Assembly: GCF_022369455.1 (NCBI RefSeq)
Contig: NZ_CP059599.1
Coordinates: 1,702,409-1,766,408 of the forward strand
DNA length: 64,000 bases
From: Campylobacter sp. RM5004
GTDB lineage: Bacteria; Campylobacterota; Campylobacteria; Campylobacterales; Campylobacteraceae
Direction: 5' to 3'
The position numbers and the translations under genes are program-made. Shown here piece after piece: positions 35,801 through 44,248 of the stretch. The notes under the pieces were generated by a model. The model was not told the origin of the DNA. It worked only from the letters and a program-made list of their open reading frames with translations, and did not search any database. Within the stretch, counting starts at the first letter, position 1, and every line of letters begins with the position of its first letter.

Positions 35801-38031
35801 ATTGTGTTAGCTGTGGTAATTCCACCAAAGCTTGAACCATTGTTTGCAGTGATAGTTCCTGCTGTTACATTGTTTGTAAACTTAGCATTAGCTGATGTTA
35901 GTGTGTTTGTAACATTTACTGTGCTAGCAAAACTTGAAGATATTGTTCCTGCTAAGGTTTCTAAATCATTTGCTGTTACAGTGCCGTTAAATATAGCACC
36001 ATTTGAAGTTAGTTTGTTAGCTACTGTTACATTTCCTTTGAAACTTGAGTTGTTAGTAGCTGTTAATGTATTTGTATCAATTGCTTTTTCAAAAGTTGAG
36101 CTATCAGCTGTGATTGAATTGTTTTTAACTATGTTTCCACTAAATGTAGAACCTGTTGCTTTAATATCTGTTGCATTTACATTGCTAGTAGCTGTAAAAT
36201 TAGAATTAGCGTTTGCTTCCAAGAATGCTGTTTTTATTTCTGCTTCAAATGTAGCACCTGTTGAAGTGATTTTATTAGTTGCACTTACATTGCCTTTAAA
36301 ATCTGCATTATTTGCCGTAATTGAAGTTGCAATATCTACATTACCACTAAATGTTGATTTGTTATCTGCTAAGGTTTCAAGCTCATTTGCTGTTACTGTG
36401 CCACCAAATGTAGCACCATTTGAAGTGATTTTGCTAGTCGCTGTGGTGTTAGCGTTAAAGTTAGAACCATTATTTGCTGTGATTGTGTTTGCAGTAACAT
36501 CTTTAGCAAATGTTGTATCACTTGCAGTGATTGAATTTGTAATGTTTATGTTGTTATTAAATTTAGATGTTGCCGAACTTTCTAAATCTTTTGCAGTTAC
36601 CATGCCATCAAATGTAGCACCTGTTGAAGTAATTTTATTAGTTGCACTTACATTGCCTTTAAAACTTGAACCTGCATTTGCTATGATGCTATCGTTAACC
36701 TTTGTAGTGCCATTAAATACAGATCCACTTTCTGCAATAATAGTTCCTGCTGTTACACTGCCGTTTAAATTAGCTCCATTTGTTACTTTTAGTTCTTTGC
36801 TTACATTAATATTCGCTCCTATTGTAGAAGTTCCTATTTCTGCATTAGCTGCGTTAATATTGTTTGTATTATTTAAAGTTGAACCAGTTATGTTTAATTT
36901 TGTTTTCGCATTAATATTTGCATTATTAGAAGTTGTAATATTATTAATTGTTATATTTTGAGCTGTTATATTGTTGTTTTTATTTAATCCACCATTATCT
37001 ATATTTATAGCATCAAGAGTAAGATTTGCTAAATTAGTTCCTGCTCCACCTATATTAACATTATTAAAAATTCCACCTTTAATTGTCAAAGAACCATTTT
37101 TATCGTTAGAACTATTTGCATTTATAGATTGATTTGTGAGATTTGTATCTGTAATTACAACATTAGAATTATCTTTAATAACAATTTTATGTGAAGTTGG
37201 AGTAGAAGTTGCTTTTGATAAATCCATACTATTAATATCTATTTTTCCATTTAAAACAATATTACCACTAACATCTATTTTATTAGTGCTATCAAGTTTC
37301 ATATTAATAACTTCAAAAGAACCACCTCCTTTGATATCTATATTTGTCATAGAATTTTGTGTAGGATTTGCAGAATCTCCTATTGTTAAATTACCACCAC
37401 CTGCATTAATTGTTGCTTTGGCTCCATTCTGACTTACATTTGTAACTTTTTTAATAGTAGAACCACCTTGAGCATTATTAAATTTAGAAGTACTATCTAT
37501 TTCTAATTCATTTATAGTTGTTCCATAAAAATGATTTGCATAATCTGCACCATTTGTCATAATAGCTTTGTTTATTTCAACACTTGAGTTTTTAGAAAAA
37601 GAAGAATTATCTAGTGTTAAAGTTCCTATTTTAACAAATGTATTACCAGTATTATTGTGCCAAATATAAAAATTTGATTTATCCTTTAAAGTAAAATTAT
37701 CTACCTTAAATAAAGCACCATTACCTACACTACCAGTAAAAGCAGTACCGCTCCCATTAAGATTTGTAATATTAATTTGTCCACTTTTATCATTTTTAAA
37801 ACTACCACCTGTTAAAGTAATATTATTAGCTGTTAGATTTCCAGTAACACTGATATTTGCTCCATTTCCTTGTATATCTTGTGTTATATTTTGAGTTCCT
37901 GTTACTGTAATTGTTTTATTTGTTAAATCACAAGGACTAATCCCACTGCAATTCAATTCTTCTGCGAATAAATACCCCCCCCCGCTGATTGCTAAACAAG
38001 TTAATAATGATAAACTTAATTTATATTTCAT
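32812..38031 (-). CDS. Large autotransporter adhesin-type protein with phase-variable signal peptide
   Basis: This 1739-aa protein has a Sec signal peptide 1-23 (MKYKLSLSLLTCLAISGGGY). It is followed by a passenger of about 1400 residues made of short beta-helix rungs rich in Asn, Thr, Ser and Ala (pattern like ITANNGSNF..NVTA). The C-terminal part of about 280 residues is an autotransporter beta-barrel ending in GFSYKF. Three Gly codons at residues 17-19 are one run of nine G, so slippage would switch expression. The current frame is open. There is no catalytic motif in the passenger. It is likely a surface adhesin or autoaggregation factor. The gene is alone, with terminator-like sequence 3' and an AT-rich promoter region 5'. 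Confidence 0.88.
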   Translation of the reverse strand: MKYKLSLSLLTCLAISGGGYLFAEELNCSGISPCDLTNKTITVTGTQNITQDIQGNGANISVTGNLTANNITLTGGSFKNDKSGQINITNLNGSGTAFTGSVGNGALFKVDNFTLKDKSNFYIWHNNTGNTFVKIGTLTLDNSSFSKNSSVEINKAIMTNGADYANHFYGTTINELEIDSTSKFNNAQGGSTIKKVTNVSQNGAKATINAGGGNLTIGDSANPTQNSMTNIDIKGGGSFEVINMKLDSTNKIDVSGNIVLNGKIDINSMDLSKATSTPTSHKIVIKDNSNVVITDTNLTNQSINANSSNDKNGSLTIKGGIFNNVNIGGAGTNLANLTLDAINIDNGGLNKNNNITAQNITINNITTSNNANINAKTKLNITGSTLNNTNNINAANAEIGTSTIGANINVSKELKVTNGANLNGSVTAGTIIAESGSVFNGTTKVNDSIIANAGSSFKGNVSATNKITSTGATFDGMVTAKDLESSATSKFNNNINITNSITASDTTFAKDVTANTITANNGSNFNANTTATSKITSNGATFGGTVTANELETLADNKSTFSGNVDIATSITANNADFKGNVSATNKITSTGATFEAEIKTAFLEANANSNFTATSNVNATDIKATGSTFSGNIVKNNSITADSSTFEKAIDTNTLTATNNSSFKGNVTVANKLTSNGAIFNGTVTANDLETLAGTISSSFASTVNVTNTLTSANAKFTNNVTAGTITANNGSSFGGITTANTITANSGSVFDTTSTVKANDNIIANAGSSFKGSTTATNKITSNGASFDGTINSAFLEANTGSTFAATSTVNATDIKATGSTFSGTITKNNSITADSSSFANAIDTNTLTASNGSKFNSSVKANNLETLVGTTASEFASTVDVIDTLTSANANFKGNVSAKEIIANDKAIFSGVVTASDTITANTGANFTSEVNSNILIANNGSVFDTASKVNVKDSIIANAGSSFKGSVATDFLAAEKGAEFIGTTDVRQLYANGSVFGGKVSINCEDPAVCGSVISGSTFSDLELKNNTQAIIDSGSKVANLTLSDNTMAKLDNNSNIGNLTLTNQANKVLIEGGSQITGTIENHGEIYVNNGTISSVITGTGDLFTNQVTYEKDVSLSDIRNSSNATYKGDTKVSNNAEVDNSTFNGMLNVDNKLTAYQGNKFNIVKANSADFLYDANKGASKDITANDINVTTGLVIDNINVTSNKISANIATIKNSANVSSLLTGASDAATKVYDANITKGNTYNVDNSTIKGGIRADKLNTSKSSIHGQVATNTLNATNTTFYIYGNGFGEDDSLYKGYSGAIIAREGAIGGGNRIQLANTNLSNLTQGFVPVAIIKQSTPTGGVVTAATTSSIGEDFFKVTYKSKLAMYELVDKYKHFSDINGSYVWSVGVSGEDLVNNTNIDSVISGADSTNIANGANNNYNLTSLEVEVGDMFKPTEFDKEAIDTAKFILTSPDYIIRTKNNTLSKRFRALKDYKLGNGFWLDNQMGYAKYEYNAIRYKNMSVGIDKTHEFNNSDLTLGLAASVGRAETKGNLSSDADSKGFGIYALNKFNNNVFIGANAFYHNIASSYEAKMLDVKANKSHNVYEASIESGVRFGDKVYFEPSLKYHLTSYKPTAINQEGLVLKGDSQLKHELGVALEGGFKVPNVFDAYLAVGLSKELNHKPDLIFIDELKIQNKVDGSKGDTSVGINFGVDYKLSPNASFNIDLGSNLYTNSDKELKGNIGFSYKF
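35480..36290 (-). repeat. Long-period internal repeat of the autotransporter passenger
   Basis: Two stretches of about 220 bp (roughly 35480-35700 and 36065-36285) are close copies, offset by about 583 bp. They encode the shared string ATDIKATGSTFSG, then KNNSITADSS. Shorter units of about 20 residues repeat through residues 450-1000. Boundaries are approximate. Confidence 0.6.
37975..37983 (-). repeat. Poly-G (G9) contingency tract in autotransporter signal peptide
   Basis: Nine consecutive C on the plus strand read as G9 on the coding strand and encode Gly17-Gly19. In a genome this AT-rich, a G9 run is a typical Campylobacter phase-variation tract. G9 keeps the frame; G8 or G10 would stop translation within the signal peptide region. 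Confidence 0.85.
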
Positions 38032-38234
38032 GAGTTTTCCTTATTTTGTAATCGTTATTTTTCATAAAAAATTAAATGTTTCATTTTAACAAAATTATGA
38101 TTAATTACTTTGCCCTAAAGTCCATTGATTAAGATAAATTCTTATTTGAAATTATTATAAATTTTTACATTAAAATGCATTGTTTAAATTATAAAGTAAA
38201 TGCAAAAATTTTAAAAAGAATTTGAATTATGAAT

Positions 38235-38714
38235 TTAAATTTTTTTATTAGCTAGTTTATCAATGCCTATTTTATCTAATCTTAGCATTCCCCAATCATC
38301 TTGCCTAAATACTCCGATTTTTTCATAAAATTTTAAACTTGGTTCATTGTCATTCAAACAGCAAAAATCAATTCTTTCATAATTATTCTCATAAGCAATC
38401 TTGGCTAATTCACGAAAAATAGCCTTGCCTATTCCTAAACCACGATAATCGCTATCTACGAACAAATCTTCTAGATAAATGCCACATTTTCCTAAAAATG
38501 TTGAAAAATTATTAAAATACAAAGCAAAGCCAACAGGTTTAAAATCATAATATGCTATTAAAACATAAGCTTTTTCTTTTTCAAATAACCATTCTTTTAA
38601 TAATTCAGTAGTTGCAACTACACAATCTGATAGTTTTTCGTATTCTGCGAGTTTTTTAATAAAACTCAAAATTAAATCTAAATCTTTTTCTGAAGCTTTT
38701 TTGATTTCAATCAT
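38235..38714 (-). CDS. GNAT N-acetyltransferase (diamine/SSAT-like)
   Basis: This 159-aa protein has acetyl-CoA motif A as YLEDLFVDSDYRGLGIGKAI (about residues 83-102). The spermidine/diamine acetyltransferase-type opening IEIKKASEKDLDLILSFIKK and closing SLKFYEKIGVF, then WGMLRLDK, are also present. The pattern fits SSAT-like enzymes that acetylate small amines or thialysine. The substrate is not certain. It lies 28 bases downstream of rplS and may be read through from the ribosomal operon. Confidence 0.8.
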   Translation of the reverse strand: MIEIKKASEKDLDLILSFIKKLAEYEKLSDCVVATTELLKEWLFEKEKAYVLIAYYDFKPVGFALYFNNFSTFLGKCGIYLEDLFVDSDYRGLGIGKAIFRELAKIAYENNYERIDFCCLNDNEPSLKFYEKIGVFRQDDWGMLRLDKIGIDKLANKKI

Positions 38715-38742
38715 AAGAAGAACGGAGAAAATCTCCGTAATA

Positions 38743-39099
38743 TTAGCGTTTAAGTTCTTTAATTCTTGCAGCTTTACCGCGTAATCTGCGTAGATAAAAT
38801 AGTCTTGAGCGTCTTACTTTACCACGGCGAACAACACTTATGCTTTCTAAACTATCTGAATAAATTGGGAATATTCTCTCAACTCCAACACCATTTGCAC
38901 CTATTTTGCGAACCATAAAAGTTTCACCTGTGCCTTGACCACGGCGAGCTATACAAATACCTTCAAAATTTTGAACTCTTGTTTTATCGCCTTCTTTAAT
39001 ATGAATAGCAAGTTTTAAAGTATCACCAGCTCTAAAATCTGGAACATTTTTACCTTCAATTTGCTTAGCTTCAAATTGCTCAATATATTTATTTCTCAT
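38743..39099 (-). CDS. rplS: 50S ribosomal protein L19
   Basis: This 118-aa protein has [49 protein letters not shown] and [20 protein letters not shown], all typical of L19. Length is standard. Its start overlaps trmD by 11 bases. It sits at the 30S-50S interface. Last of the conserved rpsP-khpA-rimM-trmD-rplS cluster. Confidence 0.98.
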   Translation of the reverse strand: MRNKYIEQFEAKQIEGKNVPDFRAGDTLKLAIHIKEGDKTRVQNFEGICIARRGQGTGETFMVRKIGANGVGVERIFPIYSDSLESISVVRRGKVRRSRLFYLRRLRGKAARIKELKR

Positions 39100-39805
39100 A
39101 GTTTTTCCTTAAATTATTGTGCTTGGCAAGTAAATCCGGGCGGTGGAATTTAGTCTTGCAAAACGATAGATGATTTTTTAAAAGGTTAATATTAGCGTGA
39201 TTACCCTTAACAAAACTTGAAATTGAATAAAATTTATTAAAAATATTATTTTTTTTGTATTCATATATAAAAGGTTTGGTAAAAGATGGTGCTTCTAACA
39301 AATAATTTTCAAAACTTTCTTCAACCAAACTTTCTTCATTTAACACACCTTTTACATTTCTAGCAATGGCATCACACAAACATAAAGCGCCTAATTCTCC
39401 ACCAGTTAATACAAAATCTCCTATACTAAAAACTTCATTAGCATAATTTTCAAAAACACGCTCATCAATTCCTTCATATCTTCCGCATACGAAAGTTATT
39501 TCATTTTTTAGAGCTAATCTTTTTGCATCAATTTGTTTAAAAGGTTTTCCTGTTGGACTTAAAAAAATAATATGAGTATTTTTGTAATTTTCTAAGCAAT
39601 CAAATAAAGGCTGACAAGACATAAGCATTCCTGCTCCGCCACTGATTTTTGTATCATCTACTTTGTTATGTTTATGTTTTGAATAAAGTCTTGGATTATC
39701 ATAATTTAATTTTATAAGTTCTTTTTCTTTTGCAATTTTTAAAATACTTTCATTAAAGTAGCTCTCAATTAAATTTGGAAATAAACTTATAAAATTAAAT
39801 GTCAT
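39089..39805 (-). CDS. trmD: tRNA (guanine-37-N1)-methyltransferase
   Basis: This 238-aa SPOUT enzyme has [20 protein letters not shown] (about 50-69) and [14 protein letters not shown]. The knot motif is [15 protein letters not shown] (about 105-119), and [16 protein letters not shown] (about 126-141) and LEAPSFTKP follow. It methylates G37 of tRNAs to prevent frameshifting. The ATG abuts the rimM stop and the 3' end overlaps rplS. Confidence 0.97.
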   Translation of the reverse strand: MTFNFISLFPNLIESYFNESILKIAKEKELIKLNYDNPRLYSKHKHNKVDDTKISGGAGMLMSCQPLFDCLENYKNTHIIFLSPTGKPFKQIDAKRLALKNEITFVCGRYEGIDERVFENYANEVFSIGDFVLTGGELGALCLCDAIARNVKGVLNEESLVEESFENYLLEAPSFTKPFIYEYKKNNIFNKFYSISSFVKGNHANINLLKNHLSFCKTKFHRPDLLAKHNNLRKNYEK

Positions 39806-40326
39806 TATGAGTTTTCTAAAATAACCTTAGAATTTTTTACCTTAATACACTCGTTCACTGAGATTATAAAATTATCATGAAATGGGATATAAAAACTATT
39901 TGGCATTCCTTGATTAAGCAAATTTATATCTGTTTTAATTTCTAACAAATCATTAGCTCCAGTCTCAAGAATATCTACAACTTTACCTAATAGCTCATCT
40001 TCTTCATATACTAAAAGTCCTATGATATCAAAATAAAAATGTTCGTTCTTATTTAATTTAATATTCTTTCTAGTATTCTCAACGCTTGAATAAAGCTCCA
40101 TATTTACTAATTCTTTAGCACTATTTATATCTTCATATCCTACAAATTGAATTAAAGAATTATTAAAATCAAAAGATTTTATAATGAATTTCTTACCATT
40201 TTTATCAAAAAATTCAGCCTTTGGCTTAAATTGTTCGTAAAAATCACTTTTATTATGAAGTTTTAAAAACCCAATTAATCCATGAGTTTTACCTATTTTT
40301 GCAACAAAAACCAAATTATTCATCAA
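39805..40326 (-). CDS. rimM: Ribosome maturation factor RimM
   Basis: This 173-aa protein has an N-terminal barrel starting [18 protein letters not shown] and the linker [19 protein letters not shown] into the PRC-barrel. DLLEIKTD and [13 protein letters not shown] are at the end. It assists 30S head assembly by binding S19. It overlaps khpA by 11 bases and shares one base with trmD, all in one operon. Confidence 0.94.
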   Translation of the reverse strand: MMNNLVFVAKIGKTHGLIGFLKLHNKSDFYEQFKPKAEFFDKNGKKFIIKSFDFNNSLIQFVGYEDINSAKELVNMELYSSVENTRKNIKLNKNEHFYFDIIGLLVYEEDELLGKVVDILETGANDLLEIKTDINLLNQGMPNSFYIPFHDNFIISVNECIKVKNSKVILENS

Positions 40327-40561
40327 AAGTTTTTACCGTGATTTTATAATTTAATTTTTGAGTGTTTTTATTATTAACAGCTATTGTTTTTATAGCAGTG
40401 ATTATTTTACCTGACTTACCTATAAGTCTTCCTGCATCAACTTTAGTAGCCATAATAACAATATCTACTAAATTATCTTGCTTTTCTTCTACAAAAATCT
40501 CTAGCCGCTCAGGATTTGCGGCTATTGTTTTTGCATATGTAAAAATAAAATCTTTTACCAT
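40316..40561 (-). CDS. khpA: KH-domain RNA-binding protein (KhpA-like)
   Basis: This 81-aa single KH domain has the GXXG loop in GRLIGKSGKIITAIKTI (about residues 44-60). It is the small KH protein found between rpsP and rimM in most bacteria. It probably binds RNA with a KhpB partner. The start overlaps the rpsP stop by one base. Confidence 0.93.
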   Translation of the reverse strand: MVKDFIFTYAKTIAANPERLEIFVEEKQDNLVDIVIMATKVDAGRLIGKSGKIITAIKTIAVNNKNTQKLNYKITVKTFDE

Positions 40562-40785
40562 TATTTTGTAATTCTTGCTACACGATCGCTTAGTTTTGCA
40601 CCAACGCTCTTCCAGTAAGCTAGTCTTTCAGCATCATATTTAATTGTTTCTGGTTCGCTCATTGGGTTATAATATCCAATACTTTCAATCCAGCCACCAT
40701 CTCTTCTTTTTCTGCTGTCTGTTACTACTATACGATAAAAAGGACGTTTCTTTCTACCCATTCTTGTTAGTCTTACAACTGTCAT
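40561..40785 (-). CDS. rpsP: 30S ribosomal protein S16
   Basis: This 74-aa protein begins [20 protein letters not shown], the S16 signature, and contains [14 protein letters not shown]. Length is typical of Campylobacterota (75 aa). It is first in the ribosomal cluster. AAGGAG precedes the ATG. A hairpin with T-run lies between it and ffh. Confidence 0.98.
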   Translation of the reverse strand: MTVVRLTRMGRKKRPFYRIVVTDSRKRRDGGWIESIGYYNPMSEPETIKYDAERLAYWKSVGAKLSDRVARITK

Positions 40786-40838
40786 TTTTTCTCCTTGATT
40801 GATTTAAAGATTTTTTATAAACAAAAATTGTCTATAAA

Positions 40839-40864
40839 AAAGCTTTAAATAAGTTTAAAGCTTT
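40839..40864 (-). terminator. Hairpin between ffh and rpsP (terminator or attenuator)
   Basis: AAAGCTTTAAA and TTTAAAGCTTT form an 11-bp stem with loop TAAG. Read on the minus strand it is followed by T5. It ends ffh transcription at least partly and may limit read-through into rpsP. Confidence 0.6.
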
Positions 40865-40876
40865 AAAAATTTTTTA

Positions 40877-42208
40877 TTATTTTGGAAAATTTCCTTGATT
40901 TAACATAGAACTTAAACCTTTCATACCACCTTTTGAAAGTTTTTTAGCAATTTTTGAAGCATTTTCAAATTGTTTTAAAAATCTATTAACTTCCATTTGA
41001 GAAAGTCCTGCTCCTTTTGCAATTCTTGCTTTTCTTGCATTATTTAAAAGACTTGGCATTTCTCTTTCTTTTGGTGTCATTGAGCTAATCATAGCTTTAA
41101 TATGTATCATTTCTTTTGAACTTTCTAAATCTATATCTTTAACTTTATTTGCAACCCCACTAAGTCCTGGTATCATTCCAACTAATGAGCCTAAATTACC
41201 TAATTTCTTAACACTTTCTAATTGGTTTATAAAATCATTGAAGTTAAATTCACCTTTTTTAATCTTTTTGCTTAAAATTTTTGCTTCTTTTTCATCAAAT
41301 ACAGCAGAAGTTTTTTCCATTAAAGTCGCTAAGTCACCTTCACCCATTATACGGCCAACAATTCTTTCAGGCACAAAGCTTTCAAAATCTCCTACTTTTT
41401 CTCCGATACCTACGAATTTTAAAGGTAGATTTAATAATTTTGCTATACCTAAAGCAACCCCGCCTTTAGTATCAGCGTCAAATTTACTTAAAATAACACC
41501 ACTAATTCCTATTTTTTCATTGAAGATTTCAGCAGTTTTTACACCTTCTTGACCACTCATAGCATCAGCTACATAAAAACTCTCATAAGGATTAACAATT
41601 TCTTTTACACGAGCAAGCTCATTCATTAGTGGCTCATCAATTGCTAAACGACCAGCAGTATCTACTAATAAAACATCGTATAAATTATCTTTTGCTTTTT
41701 TTAATGCTTCAGATGCAATTTCGCAAGGGTCTTTGCTATCCATTGAAAATAAATCAATTTCATTTGCTTCGCATAATTGTCTTAATTGCTCTACCGCTGC
41801 AAGTCTTTGTAAATCACACGCTGCAACTAAGACCTTTTTCTTTCTTAGCTTTAAATAGTTAGCTAATTTAATTGTGCTAGTTGTTTTACCGCCACCTTGC
41901 AAACCTATCATCATAACTGATGTTAAGCCACTTGGAGAAAATCTAAATTCGCTAATCTTATTTTCTGGTGTTAATATGTTTGTAAGATTGTTTTTAATAG
42001 CATCTAGGAAGTGTTTTTGACCTATTCCTTTTGCTTTTACTTCGTTTTCTACATTAACTAATAATTCTTTGGTTACTTTAAAATGAACATCAGCTTTTAG
42101 TAAAGATTTTTTCAGTGTTTCCATTGCGTTTTTTAACGCTTTTTCATCATCTATTGTTTTTAATTTATTTACTGCTTGCTTAAAAGAATCACTAATTAAT
42201 TCAAACAT
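40877..42208 (-). CDS. ffh: Signal recognition particle protein Ffh (SRP54)
   Basis: This 443-aa protein has an N-domain helical bundle and G1 GLQGGGKTTSTIKLA (about residues 98-112). DTAGRLAIDEPLM (about 181) and the G4-type SKFDADTKGG (about 238) follow. A Met-rich M domain (about 300-443) contains GGMKGLSSMLNQGNFPK and binds 4.5S RNA and signal sequences. It directs membrane proteins to FtsY/SecYEG. No 4.5S RNA gene was seen nearby. Confidence 0.97.
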   Translation of the reverse strand: MFELISDSFKQAVNKLKTIDDEKALKNAMETLKKSLLKADVHFKVTKELLVNVENEVKAKGIGQKHFLDAIKNNLTNILTPENKISEFRFSPSGLTSVMMIGLQGGGKTTSTIKLANYLKLRKKKVLVAACDLQRLAAVEQLRQLCEANEIDLFSMDSKDPCEIASEALKKAKDNLYDVLLVDTAGRLAIDEPLMNELARVKEIVNPYESFYVADAMSGQEGVKTAEIFNEKIGISGVILSKFDADTKGGVALGIAKLLNLPLKFVGIGEKVGDFESFVPERIVGRIMGEGDLATLMEKTSAVFDEKEAKILSKKIKKGEFNFNDFINQLESVKKLGNLGSLVGMIPGLSGVANKVKDIDLESSKEMIHIKAMISSMTPKEREMPSLLNNARKARIAKGAGLSQMEVNRFLKQFENASKIAKKLSKGGMKGLSSMLNQGNFPK

Positions 42209-42308
42209 TAAAAACTTCCTTATATAAAAATTTAAAAAGAAACAATTATATATTTAAATGCTTTATAATTGTTTAATATATTTTTTTATAGTTTTGTAAA
42301 GGAAAATT

Positions 42309-43454
42309 ATGAAAAAAAATTATTTTTTAATAAGCATTTTATGTGTAATTTTTATATCACTTAATTTAAGAGCACCGATAACTGCAATAGGCCCTTTGGT
42401 TGATAAAATCATGCTTTCTTATGAGCTTAATTCAACCCAAATAGGAATATTAAGTTCTTTGCCACTTTTATGCTTTTTCATATTTTCTTTAATAGCTCCT
42501 ATTTTACCAAACACAAAAGCTGTATTTTCTGCAATTATTTTAATTATTATAGGTTTATTTACAAGGGCATTTTTTAATACTTTCTTCTTATTTTTTGGAA
42601 CTATTTTAATAGGCTTAGGAATTGCAATTTTAAATGTTTTAATGCCAAGTTTTATCAAAAATAATTTTAAAAATATAGGCAAAATTATGGCAATTTATGG
42701 AATGATTTTAAGTGTTTCTAGCTTAATTGGAGTTTTTGGGCATTATTTAGCTGAATACATAGGCTTAAGCGGAACTTTGTTTTGTTGGGTTGTTTTTGCA
42801 ATTATTGCATTGTTTTGTTATCTTCCTTTTATTAAAAATAATAGATTAAATAGAAAACAAAATCTTAAAAAATTTAAAGATTTTTTAGGCATTTTTAAAA
42901 ACCAAAAAGCTTGGATAATAACAGGATTTATGGGCTTACAAAGCTGTGTATTTTATACGATAATTACTTGGTATCCTAGCATTTTAGCAACTAATTTAAG
43001 CAACGACGCAGCCACAAATATCGTTATATTATTTCAATTTTGTGCTATGTTTTCTGCATATTTTATCCCTAGCAAAATGGCAAATTCAAGCAATAATACA
43101 TTGCTTTTATGTTTAGTTTGTTTTAGCAATATATTTGCATTTTTTATATGCTTACTTAGTTCAAATATATATATTTTGATATTTTCTGCTTTATTATTTT
43201 CTATTCCTGTTGGTGGGATTTTTGGAGTTGCACTAACTATGATTGCAATAAAGTCAAAAAATAGTGAAACTACCGTATATCTTAGCTCAATGGCACAAAG
43301 TGTTGGGTACTTAATCGCAACAATAGGACCTATTATTTTTGGATATTTTAAAGATTTGAGTGGAAATTTTGATATTTCAATTATTTTTATGATAATCATT
43401 AGCTCTTTATTGCTTATTTTTGCCTTACTTTCAAATAAAATAAGCTATATATAA
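42309..43454 (+). CDS. CynX/NimT-family MFS transporter
   Basis: This 381-aa membrane protein has 12 predicted segments and opens SLNLRAPITAIGPLVDKIM, a strong CynX/NimT family mark. LSSLPLLCFFIFSLIAP follows. Family members handle cyanate, nitroimidazoles or other small organic anions; the substrate is unknown. It diverges from ffh and lies upstream of rpmI, so infC is not the neighbour of rpmI here. AAAGGA precedes the ATG. Confidence 0.82.
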   Translation: MKKNYFLISILCVIFISLNLRAPITAIGPLVDKIMLSYELNSTQIGILSSLPLLCFFIFSLIAPILPNTKAVFSAIILIIIGLFTRAFFNTFFLFFGTILIGLGIAILNVLMPSFIKNNFKNIGKIMAIYGMILSVSSLIGVFGHYLAEYIGLSGTLFCWVVFAIIALFCYLPFIKNNRLNRKQNLKKFKDFLGIFKNQKAWIITGFMGLQSCVFYTIITWYPSILATNLSNDAATNIVILFQFCAMFSAYFIPSKMANSSNNTLLLCLVCFSNIFAFFICLLSSNIYILIFSALLFSIPVGGIFGVALTMIAIKSKNSETTVYLSSMAQSVGYLIATIGPIIFGYFKDLSGNFDISIIFMIIISSLLLIFALLSNKISYI

Positions 43455-43512
43455 ACTTTTTATGCTAAAATCTATTCTTCTTTTTTAGAAAATTCAACAA
43501 AAAGGAAAGCTT

Positions 43513-43707
43513 ATGCCAAAAATGAAGAGCGTAAAAAGTGCTTCTAAGCGCTTTAGAGTAGGCAAAAACAAAATTAAACGTGGTTCAGCTTTTAGAAGCC
43601 ACATTTTAACTAAAAAGCCTGCAAAAAGAATGCGTGATTTAAGAACAGCAAAATTTGTTCATGCTACAAATGAGAGCCGTGTTCTTAAAATGCTTTGTAT
43701 GAAATAA
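43513..43707 (+). CDS. rpmI: 50S ribosomal protein L35
   Basis: This 64-aa basic protein reads [20 protein letters not shown] and then [15 protein letters not shown], the L35 signature. AAAGGAAAG precedes the ATG. It pairs with rplT downstream. A TATGCTAAAAT -10 region about 40 bases upstream suggests its own promoter. Confidence 0.97.
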   Translation: MPKMKSVKSASKRFRVGKNKIKRGSAFRSHILTKKPAKRMRDLRTAKFVHATNESRVLKMLCMK

Positions 43708-43730
43708 GAGTTTTTGATTTTTTAATCATT

Positions 43731-43770
43731 CGTTACCCCCGTTTCGGGAAAGATTTGCTTTAGGCAAACG
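43731..43770 (+). promoter_or_regulatory. Possible L20 autoregulatory leader between rpmI and rplT
   Basis: An unusually GC-rich patch holds two small hairpins: CCCG-TTT-CGGG (43738-43748) and TTTGC-TTTAG-GCAAA (43754-43768), ending 20 bases before the rplT ATG. L20 represses its own operon through leader structures in other bacteria. Whether this one is bound is an inference. Confidence 0.35.
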
Positions 43771-43788
43771 CCATTAAAAGGAGAAATT

Positions 43789-44142
43789 ATGGCAAGAGTA
43801 AAAACAGGCGTAGTAAGACGCAGAAGACATAAAAAATTATTAAAATTAGCTAGAGGTTTTTATAGCGGTCGTAGAAAACACTTTAGAAAAGCTAAAGAAC
43901 AATTAGAAAGAAGCTTGGTATATGCTTACCGCGATAGACGCCGCAAGAAAAGAGATTTCCGCCGTTTATGGATTATTAGAATTAATGCGGCATGCCGTTT
44001 AAATGATTTAAGCTATTCAAGATTTATGAATGGTCTTAAAAAAGCTGGAATTGAACTAGATAGAAAAGTTCTAGCAGATATGGCAATGAACGACGCAGCA
44101 GCATTTGCAAAAATTGCTGAAGCAGCTAAAAAAGCACTATAA
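43789..44142 (+). CDS. rplT: 50S ribosomal protein L20
   Basis: This 117-aa protein has [20 protein letters not shown] and [35 protein letters not shown] and [20 protein letters not shown] follow, all standard for L20. It acts early in 50S assembly. AAAGGAG precedes the ATG and a well-formed terminator follows. Confidence 0.98.
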   Translation: MARVKTGVVRRRRHKKLLKLARGFYSGRRKHFRKAKEQLERSLVYAYRDRRRKKRDFRRLWIIRINAACRLNDLSYSRFMNGLKKAGIELDRKVLADMAMNDAAAFAKIAEAAKKAL

Positions 44143-44148
44143 TTATTT

Positions 44149-44180
44149 CCTAGCTAAAATTAGCTAGGATTTTCTTTATT
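44149..44180 (+). terminator. Intrinsic terminator after rplT
   Basis: CCTAGCTA (44149-44156), loop AAAT and TAGCTAGG (44161-44168) are followed by ATTTTCTTTATT. A textbook stem and T-run 7 bases after the stop. Confidence 0.8.
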
Positions 44181-44248
44181 TCTTATTTTTTTCATATATA
44201 CATTTTCAAAAATTTGCTAAAATTACTAGCTTTAAAAAAGGAGTTAGT

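Noticed and set aside
34900-36800. CRISPR-like regular repetition
   Set aside because: The repeats are degenerate, in frame and part of a beta-helix protein; there are no identical repeats with unique spacers.
34940-36961. 673-codon open frame on the plus strand
   Set aside because: It lies wholly antisense to the autotransporter passenger. Its composition (Val, Leu, Ala, Pro runs) is the mirror of the Asn/Thr/Ser repeat codons, and it has no ribosome site or family features.
43034-43399. 121-codon open frame on the minus strand
   Set aside because: Antisense to the CynX-like MFS gene, where the hydrophobic codons mirror into Ile/Lys-rich sequence.
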